Source of the DNA: Mycobacterium rhizamassiliense
GTDB taxonomy: Bacteria; Actinomycetota; Actinomycetes; Mycobacteriales; Mycobacteriaceae
DNA: 64,000 bases
Assembly: GCF_900157375.1 (NCBI RefSeq)
Contig: NZ_LT721901.1
Location: 1,573,606 to 1,637,605 of the forward strand
Reading direction: 5' to 3'
Shown here piece by piece: positions 53,468 through 60,022 of this stretch; position 1 is the first letter of the stretch, and each line of letters begins with the position of its first letter. The translations under genes and the position numbers were made by a program. The notes under the pieces are model-generated. The model made no database searches. It was not told where the DNA came from and saw only the letters and a program-made list of their open reading frames with translations.

Positions 53468-54400
53468 TTATGCCGGTTGCATCGCGAAGAATCCACATAT
53501 CGCGGCGTTGCGGGCTGCGGTGAGCTGTCGTGCGAGGGTGGTGTGGAACGCGGCGATCTCAAAGCCGTGAAATGCGCCGGGGATGATCTCCAGTCGGGTG
53601 GATACTCCTGCTGACTGAAGCCTGTTGGCATAGTGCACGACTTCGTCATGAAATAGATCGGCGGTGCCCACGGAGACCCATGTGGGTGGCAGACCGGAAA
53701 GGTTCTCGCGTCGCGCCGGCGCAGCATAGGCGCTGACGCCTTCGATTCCGGGTTCGCTGCCCAGGTATGAACGCCAGCCGAAAGCGTTATCTTCGGGTGT
53801 CCATCCTCGGGCGCCGGCCACAGTTGTTCGGTGGACAGTCCGATCGTCGAGCATCGGACACATCAGGGCCTGCCCAGCCAAGTCCACCAGCCCGGAATCC
53901 ACACAGCGCAGTGTCAGCGCGGCCGCGAGCCCTGCGCCCGCGGACACACCGGCGACAACAATGCGCTGCGAATCGATGTCGCCGCGCGCAACCACCCATT
54001 GCAGTGCGGCGTAGCAATCGTCGAGTGCAGCGGGGTAGGGATGTTCGGGTGCCAGCCGGTACTCAACGCTGACCACTAATGCATCAACTCTTGCGGCCAT
54101 CGCGCGAACCGCACGGTCCTCCAACACCGCAGATCCCGCCACGTAACCCCCGCCGTGGATCCACAGCACCACAGGCGGCATCTTCCCCAGGCCAGGTGGC
54201 CGGCGAATTCGCACGCTGGCCGTCGAGGACACCGCGACCACCTCGCAATCACGGCACGCCAGCACTCGTCGTGCCAACGCCGTTCCTGTGCGCATGACTC
54301 GGAGATGACGTGCGAACAGACCCTTCCTATATGGCAAAAACCGAGCGACGGTGCGCAGCGATGGATCGATCTCAGCTAGACCCGTGGGGTCCTCAGTCAT
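53468..54400 (-). CDS. Alpha/beta-hydrolase, hormone-sensitive-lipase family
   Basis: This esterase (310 aa) has the HSL-family oxyanion motif WIHGGGYVAGSA, EYRLAPEHPYPAALDD, the nucleophile elbow GVSAGAGLA, an Asp near VGTADLFHDEV and the His in GAFHGFE. All expected parts are in order. ATG 54400 has AGGAG five bases upstream; the frame further upstream to 54502 is shadow. It is the last recognisable metabolic gene before the mobile-element-like region, and may be lipolytic or hydrolyse a pathway ester. Confidence 0.9.
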   Translation of the reverse strand: MTEDPTGLAEIDPSLRTVARFLPYRKGLFARHLRVMRTGTALARRVLACRDCEVVAVSSTASVRIRRPPGLGKMPPVVLWIHGGGYVAGSAVLEDRAVRAMAARVDALVVSVEYRLAPEHPYPAALDDCYAALQWVVARGDIDSQRIVVAGVSAGAGLAAALTLRCVDSGLVDLAGQALMCPMLDDRTVHRTTVAGARGWTPEDNAFGWRSYLGSEPGIEGVSAYAAPARRENLSGLPPTWVSVGTADLFHDEVVHYANRLQSAGVSTRLEIIPGAFHGFEIAAFHTTLARQLTAARNAAICGFFAMQPA

Positions 54401-54807
54401 CGAAACTCCTTGTTTGACGTCACAGAAGGCAGTCCTGTTGACAGCATCTGATCGTCCATCACCGTGGCATCTAGACCGAAACTCAATCCACCGTGATCCC
54501 ACACCAGGGCGGACCTATGTCGCCACACGCCACACGACGCCCGTCGAGCAGCACCGATGAATACGGAATCCCACGATCAAACGGCGGCATTGACCCGCCC
54601 CTTCTTGCACACACCCGAGGCTCCCCGCGACTGAGGGTTTGACGAGCTCTGAAGCTAACACCGATGGCATGTTGAACCTATCGTTTTGAACCAAATATCT
54701 GTTCCATCGTAGGGCACTCCCGAACCTGCTTGGACTGCTTCGACTGCATGGAGGAGGGCCATGCCCAGCAGCGAGCGGCTTCAACGCGAAACCGGTCGCC
54801 GGTGTGA
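54401..54807. other. Intergenic region, possible island boundary
   Basis: No convincing gene is seen here. Several open frames on both strands have odd composition (Arg/Ser/Cys-rich) and no start signals. Gene density and base composition change here from the packed catabolic operons to a looser arrangement, so the left edge of the accessory island is probably in or near this stretch. I find no clear attachment site or inverted repeat by eye. Confidence 0.35.
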
Positions 54808-55083
54808 CTAAACCGCGAGTTTGTCTTTGCCGCTGTCGCATAGCGACGTAGCGGAGAACCGCCTCCGCGGGTCGTCCTCAAAGCCGAAATACCCCATACC
54901 GTTAACTCTCATCGAGTTGTTCTTCGGTGTATCCGGCCTAAGGGCTTCTTCGCGGCTCAAAGTAGGTGCAAGGCATCGGTATGCGCCCTCGAATCCGGTG
55001 GCTTTCTTGTGGCATCCGCTCGGCCCGTGGACGTTCAACGTGTGCTCACACGGCTTGCACTCCTCACGATCTGTTCCGCTCAT
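54808..55083 (-). CDS. Small Cys/His-rich protein (91 aa), putative zinc-binding
   Basis: This is an unrecognised small protein starting MSGTDREECKPCEHTLNVH with CxxC, His, His and GCH in close order, a likely zinc knuckle near residues 9-27. The remainder is polar (RCLAPTLSREEALRP, YFGFEDDPRRR). ATG 55083 is preceded by GGAGGA at good spacing, which decides this start over the open frame to 55287. Similar short Cys/His proteins are common on actinobacterial phages and mobile elements; that comparison is from memory. Confidence 0.55.
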   Translation of the reverse strand: MSGTDREECKPCEHTLNVHGPSGCHKKATGFEGAYRCLAPTLSREEALRPDTPKNNSMRVNGMGYFGFEDDPRRRFSATSLCDSGKDKLAV

Positions 55084-55527
55084 GTCGTCCTCCGTAGGTT
55101 TGGGCTGGGGCGCATCCCCGTTGTCGTTTAAGCCACGCGGCTGACTGCGTAGCCCCCATGTTTGCTGCTCCCTATTACCTGTGCGACTGGATGCCGAATA
55201 ACCGGGCGATCTGTCGGCAAGGAAGACCCCGGCGGGGGCCTTCGCGGCCAGTGCCGTCAAGGTCGGCATGAAAGAGAGTAACGGCACCTAGCTCATTGCG
55301 TCGTTCGATCCCGTGTAACCGCGGCGCGGAATAAGGCCCCACACAAACGTTTCGAAGTCCCAAGGCATCGTGAACGCGTTGCCGAGCGTTTTCCGGCTCT
55401 TCGCGAGAATGACGGTGCGGGCCGGCGCAGGTCTATCCTTTCTGAGGTATGGATTGCGTGGATGTTGAGGACATGCGTCGGCGCTGCAACGTGCACCATC
55501 GGTGGCTGCAGGAATACCCCCATGCCG
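55084..55527. other. Intergenic region, mostly without recognised genes
   Basis: No family-like frame is found here. A 51-codon + frame from ATG 55449 to 55604 (MDCVDVEDMRRRCNVHHRW...) has acceptable composition but overlaps the small - gene antisense and has a poorly placed ribosome site. I leave it uncalled. Confidence 0.3.
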
Positions 55528-55752
55528 TCACGTTTGGTCAGGCCTGGGCTGACCGGAATCTTGAAGAATTATCCGCTGGCGATCTGGCATCAACTCGACG
55601 ATGATCGGGTCTAGCGTGCGCTTGTTCGCCTCGTGTACTGACGCGGCGTAGTCGGTGATGCGCTGCGCCAGCTCAGGCACGTTCTCTCCCACCGATCCGA
55701 CGGTAGATGGAGTTATTTCGCGCACCAAACCAGCAAGCCGCTCAGTGTTCAC
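55528..55752 (-). CDS. Small hypothetical protein (74 aa)
   Basis: I do not recognise this protein. From GTG 55752 it reads VNTERLAGLVREITPSTVG and then helical sequence (VPELAQRITDYAASVHEANKRTL), ending in a charged tail. Third-position bias is good in the middle. With this start it is divergent from the antitoxin-like gene at 55800, leaving a 47-base gap; a longer frame to 55824 would overlap that gene. No ribosome site is clear, so the start is uncertain. Confidence 0.42.
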   Translation of the reverse strand: MNTERLAGLVREITPSTVGSVGENVPELAQRITDYAASVHEANKRTLDPIIVELMPDRQRIILQDSGQPRPDQT

Positions 55753-55799
55753 GGTCGGGGCTACGCTTGCGGGTGTTGCCCTCGAGCGCTGGAAAGCCC

Positions 55800-56390
55800 A
55801 TGTCGGCTGACGAACTTGATGCACTGCTTCGGGACCGTTTCGATCTGAGTCGAGCGGAGATCATTTCTGCGCTCAAAACGCTGCCGACGCGGGATCATGG
55901 GTCTGCCTCTCTGACTAGAGATGCGGCCCGGTTGCTCGACAGCGTGGGCTTTGTGTCAGCTCCCGGGGCGGATGCCGAATCCGTGGTTGAGGTAGCCGCC
56001 AGCATCGCGCGGCTAATCAGGACCGGTTACTCAGATGCTGAAGTCGCGTTGGGCCTTGGCGTCAGCGAGTGCGCTATTCGACAACGGCGCAGAGAGCGGA
56101 CCCTATGGGCCATCGAGGCCGACGGTTCGTGGATCTATCCGGCGGCTCAGTTCATCGAGGTGCGCGTTGGGGGAAGCTCCTCGCTGTCGCTGATCCCCCA
56201 CCTCGACCGGGTACTCCCGGCGTTGCCGGCCGATTTGCAACCGGCGGCTGTTGCGGGCTTCCTGCTGATTCCAAGAGACGCCCTCGTCATCTCCGGACGT
56301 GAGAGCGCGGTGTTGGAGTGGCTCAGTGGCGGTGGCCCGGTTGAGCCGGTATTGCAGCTCGTCGAGATCGGTAGGTGGGCCGCCAGCTAG
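55800..56390 (+). CDS. Putative DNA-binding/antitoxin-like protein (196 aa)
   Basis: The protein has a central HTH-like segment, TGYSDAEVALGLGVSECAIRQRRRERTLWA (about residues 95-125), followed by a small beta part (WAIEADGSWIYPAAQF). The C-terminal part, LLIPRDALVISGRESAVLEWLSGGGPVEPVLQLVE, resembles the toxin-binding tail of Xre/MbcA/ParS (DUF2384-like) antitoxins, where a 'WL..GG.P..V..L' pattern is common. No RES-domain or other toxin is seen next to it. ATG 55800 gives a clean N-terminus (MSADELDALLRDRF); an ATG at 55707 is possible. The antitoxin idea is an inference. Confidence 0.6.
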   Translation: MSADELDALLRDRFDLSRAEIISALKTLPTRDHGSASLTRDAARLLDSVGFVSAPGADAESVVEVAASIARLIRTGYSDAEVALGLGVSECAIRQRRRERTLWAIEADGSWIYPAAQFIEVRVGGSSSLSLIPHLDRVLPALPADLQPAAVAGFLLIPRDALVISGRESAVLEWLSGGGPVEPVLQLVEIGRWAAS

Positions 56391-56741
56391 GAGCGACCCG
56401 CAGCTGCTGCTGCGTGCCCGCGCCCTGACGCGGCTATCTCCGCCGGGCGCCGGGCAAGTCTCGTAAGCGGTTCAGACCGCGCACCGAGCCCCGGCCGATC
56501 GACACCCGCGTGGGTTGCTAGTTCATGGCGCGCGGGACCGCGATCGTTCCGCCGTCGATCCAACTCTTTGCAGTCGCATGCGCTCCTAGGTACCTATGCT
56601 GGGGCGGTGATGTCACAGTACCGCGACATCTCCACGGAAAGTCGTTGCAGCAGAATACGTTTCCCGCGGCAAGAGACCTGCACAACCGGAGTTATGTTTC
56701 CCAAGACCGCATGCGCGGGCGTTCTAGCCCTCGAATTTTTC
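56391..56741. other. Intergenic region upstream of first HTH gene
   Basis: No gene is supported in this stretch. Short frames on + (from 56525 and 56568) lack family features. The sequence becomes AT-richer toward the right end (GAATTTTT), leading into the palindrome at 56742. Confidence 0.4.
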
Positions 56742-56753
56742 ACTACTAGTAGC
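56742..56753. promoter_or_regulatory. Palindrome copy 1 (ACTACTAGTAGC)
   Basis: The copy has a perfect CTACTAGTAG core (56743-56752) and differs from the other two copies only at the last base. It is preceded by TTTTTC as in copy 3. A -10-like TATTTT (56760-56765) follows seven bases later and the HTH start is at 56790. This suits an operator upstream of, or overlapping, the promoter. Confidence 0.65.
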
Positions 56754-56789
56754 GATGACTATTTTGCTGTGGCCATGGGTACTTGTTGA

Positions 56790-57080
56790 GTGCCCACCCG
56801 TCCGAGCCAAACTGACCCCGCCAAGGCGGAGAATTGGGCTCGTCACAGGGCCTCGGTCGGCGCGAAAATCCATGCCCTCCGCCACGAGCGCGGCCTAACG
56901 CTGGAGGAACTCGCCCATAGTTCCGGCGTGAGCTTGAATGTGATCCTCCATGTCGAGCACGGCCGCCGCGGCCTTCTGTTCGAGCGGCTTTACGACATCG
57001 CCAAAGCACTCGGCGTCGAAGCCCGCGATCTACTGCCGCCAGAAGACGCGACCCGCCCTCGGCGGCGACGCAAGCAATAA
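56790..57080 (+). CDS. XRE-family HTH regulator (96 aa)
   Basis: This small regulator consists of one XRE/Cro-type domain: VGAKIHALRHERGLTLEELAHSSGVSLNVILHVEHGRRGLLFERLYDIAKALGVEARDLL (about residues 22-82), with a basic tail RPRRRRKQ. It starts at GTG 56790 with no clear ribosome site. A -10-like box only 25 bases upstream would give a very short leader. The ACTACTAGTAGC palindrome lies 37-48 bases upstream, so autoregulation is likely. It could equally bind the copies at 57530 and 59805. Confidence 0.85.
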   Translation: MPTRPSQTDPAKAENWARHRASVGAKIHALRHERGLTLEELAHSSGVSLNVILHVEHGRRGLLFERLYDIAKALGVEARDLLPPEDATRPRRRRKQ

Positions 57081-57529
57081 CTCCTCTGTCGAAGTTAAAT
57101 GGCCGATCGCAATTAGACATTTTCAATTATGTAGCTATGCTGAACTTTTGCTGGTAAAGCTAGCAGAAAAGCGTCGTTACGAAGTCTAATGGCGCACGGT
57201 TGCAAGTCTTTTAGCTGGCGCTGTTCAATCTTAGTTTAGGTCAAGAAGTTTGCTGGAGTGCAGTCAATTAACTTCCCCTGCCATTCGTAACCACGAAGGT
57301 AGGGAGAAATTCCTGAAGTTGAAGCAGGAAATTTTTACACCCATTTTAAAAATGAGCGTTCACTTAGTTCGGTCGCAAGTTTTCCCTCACAGGGAACTCT
57401 CTCTGGCACCCACACCGGCGTCGCCGCGCAGCCCGTCTCATGCCAGCTCGCATGGTTTTTTATGTCACCCGCGGCGCCTGAGCCAGCTAAAACATCCGCC
57501 TGCCCAAGCCCCGATTGCATTTTCTAATC
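57081..57529. other. AT-rich intergenic region between two HTH genes
   Basis: This is nearly 450 bases with clearly lower GC than the surroundings, containing runs such as CAATTAGACATTTTCAATTA and TTTTAAAAATG. A 95-codon + frame (57250-57537) has no start signal and low-complexity Ser/Pro content, so I do not call it. A weak hairpin with a T-run lies at 57305-57335. It could hold several promoters, a small RNA or an origin-like element; none can be shown. Confidence 0.45.
57305..57335 (+). terminator. Possible hairpin with T-run
   Basis: GAAATTCCTG pairs with CAGGAAATTT across a nine-base loop (six paired bases, one mismatch, then more pairs) and is followed by TTTTT. This resembles a weak intrinsic terminator about 230 bases after the first HTH gene. 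It may be a chance structure in AT-rich DNA. Confidence 0.3.
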
Positions 57530-57541
57530 ACTACTAGTAGT
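57530..57541. promoter_or_regulatory. Palindrome copy 2 (ACTACTAGTAGT)
   Basis: A perfect 12-base palindrome, preceded by TCTAATC and followed by AATAGATC. The start of the second HTH gene is 38 bases downstream. A -10-like hexamer overlaps or directly follows the site, so binding there would block transcription. Confidence 0.7.
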
Positions 57542-57578
57542 AATAGATCAACTGCCACCCGGAGGAGTTGAAGTCGAG

Positions 57579-57932
57579 TTGCCTAAGAAGGACAAAGCGC
57601 CATTACCAGCCGCCAATCAATCGTCTTGCTCTCCGGTTGTCACGTTCTTCGCTCATCGCCTCCACGAGCTGACTGCGCGGCACCGTATTCAGCGGGTCGA
57701 TAAAAAGACAAAGCCCAGAAAACTGACCCCGCTCGCTGTCCAGCAGCTGCTCGCACAGCAATCTCCTTCAATTGCGCCCTCACAGACGCAGATTTACCGC
57801 CTATATCGAGGCGAAGCGGCGCCGACTATCGTGATGGTCGATCAGCTAGCCCGTTTGTTTGGCGTCTCACCGCGGTCCTTCCTGCCTGAGAAAGCAAGCC
57901 GGCCACCGAACGATCACCATGTTCGTTCGTGA
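57579..57932 (+). CDS. EspR/XRE-like HTH regulator (117 aa)
   Basis: A single HTH domain with a long inserted loop: VVTFFAHRLHELTARHRIQRV, then LTPLAVQQLLAQQ, SQTQIYRLYRGEAAPTIVMVDQLARLFGVSPRSFLPE (residues about 20-108). The order and spacing resemble the N-terminal half of mycobacterial EspR, which has an extended helix-turn-helix and a dimerising tail; that tail is absent here. The start is TTG 57579, with GGAGGAG at 57561-57567. Its stop overlaps the next start (GTGA), and the palindrome is just upstream. It probably represses its own three-gene operon. Confidence 0.8.
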   Translation: MPKKDKAPLPAANQSSCSPVVTFFAHRLHELTARHRIQRVDKKTKPRKLTPLAVQQLLAQQSPSIAPSQTQIYRLYRGEAAPTIVMVDQLARLFGVSPRSFLPEKASRPPNDHHVRS

Positions 57933-58288
57933 GCGGCCCTAGGCCTGGTCAGATCCCAGCGCCGGCAGATCAGGCAGCGCTGCAGCAAGTTGCTGCGCTG
58001 GCGCCCGGAATGGGCGGTTGCTGGCTCGTTGAGACCCAAGGCAGCACCCATGTGTGGGATCTCGATGCGATGACCTACACGCGTATGCCTCGGCCCCTCA
58101 GTCGTTCGGGATCATTCGACTACGACAACCAACCAATGCCGATTACCCGTGTCGAGCGTTGGCCGCACGTCGGCTCCACCTCACTGGTCTTCTTCGACGA
58201 TCCGAACGAGCCTGACCGAGCAGAGCACTGGCGTCGCTCCTCTCACATCGTGTCGATAACCGAGATCGCTTGTCCGACAGATTCGTAA
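57929..58288 (+). CDS. Hypothetical protein (119 aa), coupled to the regulator
   Basis: I do not recognise it with confidence. The central part reads GSTHVWDLDAMTYTRMPRPL and later RVERWPHVGSTSLVFFDDP and SSHIVSITEI, a small beta-rich protein without membrane segments. The 'H..DLD..T.TR.P' pattern recalls short proteins on actinobacterial phages and plasmids. GTG 57929 overlaps the regulator stop by four bases, so it is translated with it. It is followed after 85 bases by the AAA ATPase and may be a partner of that protein. Confidence 0.72.
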   Translation: MSGPRPGQIPAPADQAALQQVAALAPGMGGCWLVETQGSTHVWDLDAMTYTRMPRPLSRSGSFDYDNQPMPITRVERWPHVGSTSLVFFDDPNEPDRAEHWRRSSHIVSITEIACPTDS

Positions 58289-58373
58289 AAGCCGGAGACT
58301 GAACGATCTGCTAATAAATGCCCTGCGAACCCCTGACCTATCGCATAACCGATCCCACGATCTCAAGGAGCAC

Positions 58374-59759
58374 ATGAAATCCCAGAACTATGACCCGGGG
58401 GCCGGCAATACACCAGTCGACTCGTCAGAGCGGCGCCGGCCCGTCACCGACGTGGCTGAATGGCTGCGTGGTCTCGACCCTGGTGTCGGCCAGGCACTGC
58501 ATGCCCTCGGGGAGTTGTTGATCGGGGTCGGAGACCATGCCGAAACTACCGAGACAGCAGAAGAATTCGCATTGCGTTGCTTGTGCGTCAACGACGGCAG
58601 CCAGTTGCTCGATGAACAGTGCGCGCTCACTGCGGTATCACGGCTGACGACCGCGTTGGTGTTAGCGCAATGGATCGAAGACCACGGGGCATCCTGCGAG
58701 ATCGGCTCCGGTGAGCACACACAGCCACCGTCATGGACTCAGACGAAGGTCGGCCGGCGAACCTACCGCCACCCCCAGTGCCTCCAGATCCACTTCCCCG
58801 CGGGAACAATTGCTGCGATCGGATGCGTCATTGGGATCGAAACACGTGACAGTGTTTTGCGGGCACCCGAGGTCAGCGTCTGCACGCTACAGCGGGATCA
58901 AGCCGCTGCCCGCGGAATTCTGGACCGGCTAACCGCGCGCGCAGCGGACTTCAATCCCTTTCGCGGCCGAACGGTCCGCGCCACTGCGGTCAAGGGCCTC
59001 AACTTCACCGTGATTGATCTGCCCGCCCTAGCGACCCGGGATCACGTCATCGTGCCCGAAATAGTCTGGTCTGAAATCAATTTGGCCGTCGCGGCAGTGC
59101 GAGATCGCCACGAGCTCCTCAACGCCGCCGGGCTAGGAGCTCGGCGCGGTGTACTGCTGTGCGGCCCACCGGGAACCGGCAAATCCGCCGTCAGCGCGGT
59201 AGTGGCGAACGAAGTCGTCGGCGAATTCACGGTCATCTACGTCGAGGCCAAAGCCGGCGTTCAGCTCCTGACCGCCGTCGTCGAAGAAGCCCAGCAACTC
59301 GGTGGGCCAATACTGCTCGTTCTCGAGGATCTCGATCTCTGGTGCCGAGACCGCGCCACCGGCCCCAGCGCCGGCTTATCAGAACTACTCGGCGCCATGG
59401 ATATTCGGCCCGACTCGCGAATCCTCACCCTGGCCTCCACCAACGACGCCGCAACCTTGGACAAAGCCGCGATACGGACCGGCCGCTTCGACTCTGTCAT
59501 CGAGATCGGGCACCCCGACCGCAGCGCCTCGGCCCGCATCCTGGCCGCGCTGCTCCGCGACCTCCCCGGCGGCGGGAACGTCGACACCGGCACGGTTGCT
59601 GCCGCACTTCCGGAGCACACGAGCGGAAGCGACATCCGCGAGCTGGTGCGCCGGACCGTGCTCACCGGCGTCGACCCACATGTCAGTACCGAAGCCCTCC
59701 TCGCCGAAATCGGACGCGGCCGCTACCGGCCTGAAACTCCGACTGGCACATATCTCTAA
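58374..59759 (+). CDS. Classical AAA ATPase (461 aa)
   Basis: A C-terminal classical AAA domain: Walker A GPPGTGKS (264-271), Walker B-like LLVLEDLD (314-321, Glu-Asp order as in BCS1-type ATPases), sensor-1 Asn in LASTN (357), and arginine-finger region AAIRTGRFD (365-373). The first ~240 residues are of unknown fold and contain GRTYRHPQCLQIHFPAG... and eight Cys, and probably bind the substrate or partner. ATG 58374 follows AAGGAG. It is third in the EspR-like/small protein/ATPase array. A remodelling, secretion-linked or defence role is possible; no effector domain is visible. Confidence 0.85.
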   Translation: MKSQNYDPGAGNTPVDSSERRRPVTDVAEWLRGLDPGVGQALHALGELLIGVGDHAETTETAEEFALRCLCVNDGSQLLDEQCALTAVSRLTTALVLAQWIEDHGASCEIGSGEHTQPPSWTQTKVGRRTYRHPQCLQIHFPAGTIAAIGCVIGIETRDSVLRAPEVSVCTLQRDQAAARGILDRLTARAADFNPFRGRTVRATAVKGLNFTVIDLPALATRDHVIVPEIVWSEINLAVAAVRDRHELLNAAGLGARRGVLLCGPPGTGKSAVSAVVANEVVGEFTVIYVEAKAGVQLLTAVVEEAQQLGGPILLVLEDLDLWCRDRATGPSAGLSELLGAMDIRPDSRILTLASTNDAATLDKAAIRTGRFDSVIEIGHPDRSASARILAALLRDLPGGGNVDTGTVAAALPEHTSGSDIRELVRRTVLTGVDPHVSTEALLAEIGRGRYRPETPTGTYL

Positions 59760-59804
59760 CAGGTACGCGCTCGAAGCGCGCATCAGAGGCGACTGGACAT
59801 TTTC

Positions 59805-59816
59805 ACTACTAGTAGT
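59805..59816. promoter_or_regulatory. Palindrome copy 3 (ACTACTAGTAGT)
   Basis: A perfect copy, preceded by CATTTTC (compare copy 1) and followed by -10-like TACATT (59816-59821) and TAGATT (59821-59826). It lies 46 bases after the ATPase stop and about 210 bases before the tniQ ATG, so it may control tniQ or mark the end of the cassette. Confidence 0.65.
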
Positions 59817-59947
59817 ACATTAGATTTCAAGCCTCGGGAGTGGCTTGACCGAAGAGCCGGCTCGACGGGTAATGACCGGCCGCGCTGGGAGCGCAGTTTG
59901 CCGCGCAGGAGTCGCCCCGACTTGCCCTCCCGGGGCCCACCGAGAAG

Positions 59948-59965
59948 CCTGGGAGCACTCCCGGG
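59948..59965. repeat. GC-rich hairpin before tniQ
   Basis: CCTGGGA pairs with TCCCGGG around GCAC (one G-T pair). A decamer AGTTTGCCGC occurs at 59895-59904 and again at 59970-59979, flanking it. It could be a leader structure or a protein-binding site; there is no T-run for a normal terminator. Confidence 0.35.
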
Positions 59966-60022
59966 GCTGAGTTTGCCGCCGTGCTGATCAAAGTCCGGCA
60001 GCTGTGCGAACACGTGTCGTCA

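Noticed and set aside
55449-55604. 51-codon + frame MDCVDVEDMRRR...
   Set aside because: It overlaps antisense with the better-supported 74-aa frame, and its only ribosome-like site abuts the start.
57250-57537. 95-codon + frame in the AT-rich spacer
   Set aside because: Start context is poor, composition is low-complexity Ser/Pro/His, and it runs into the palindrome.
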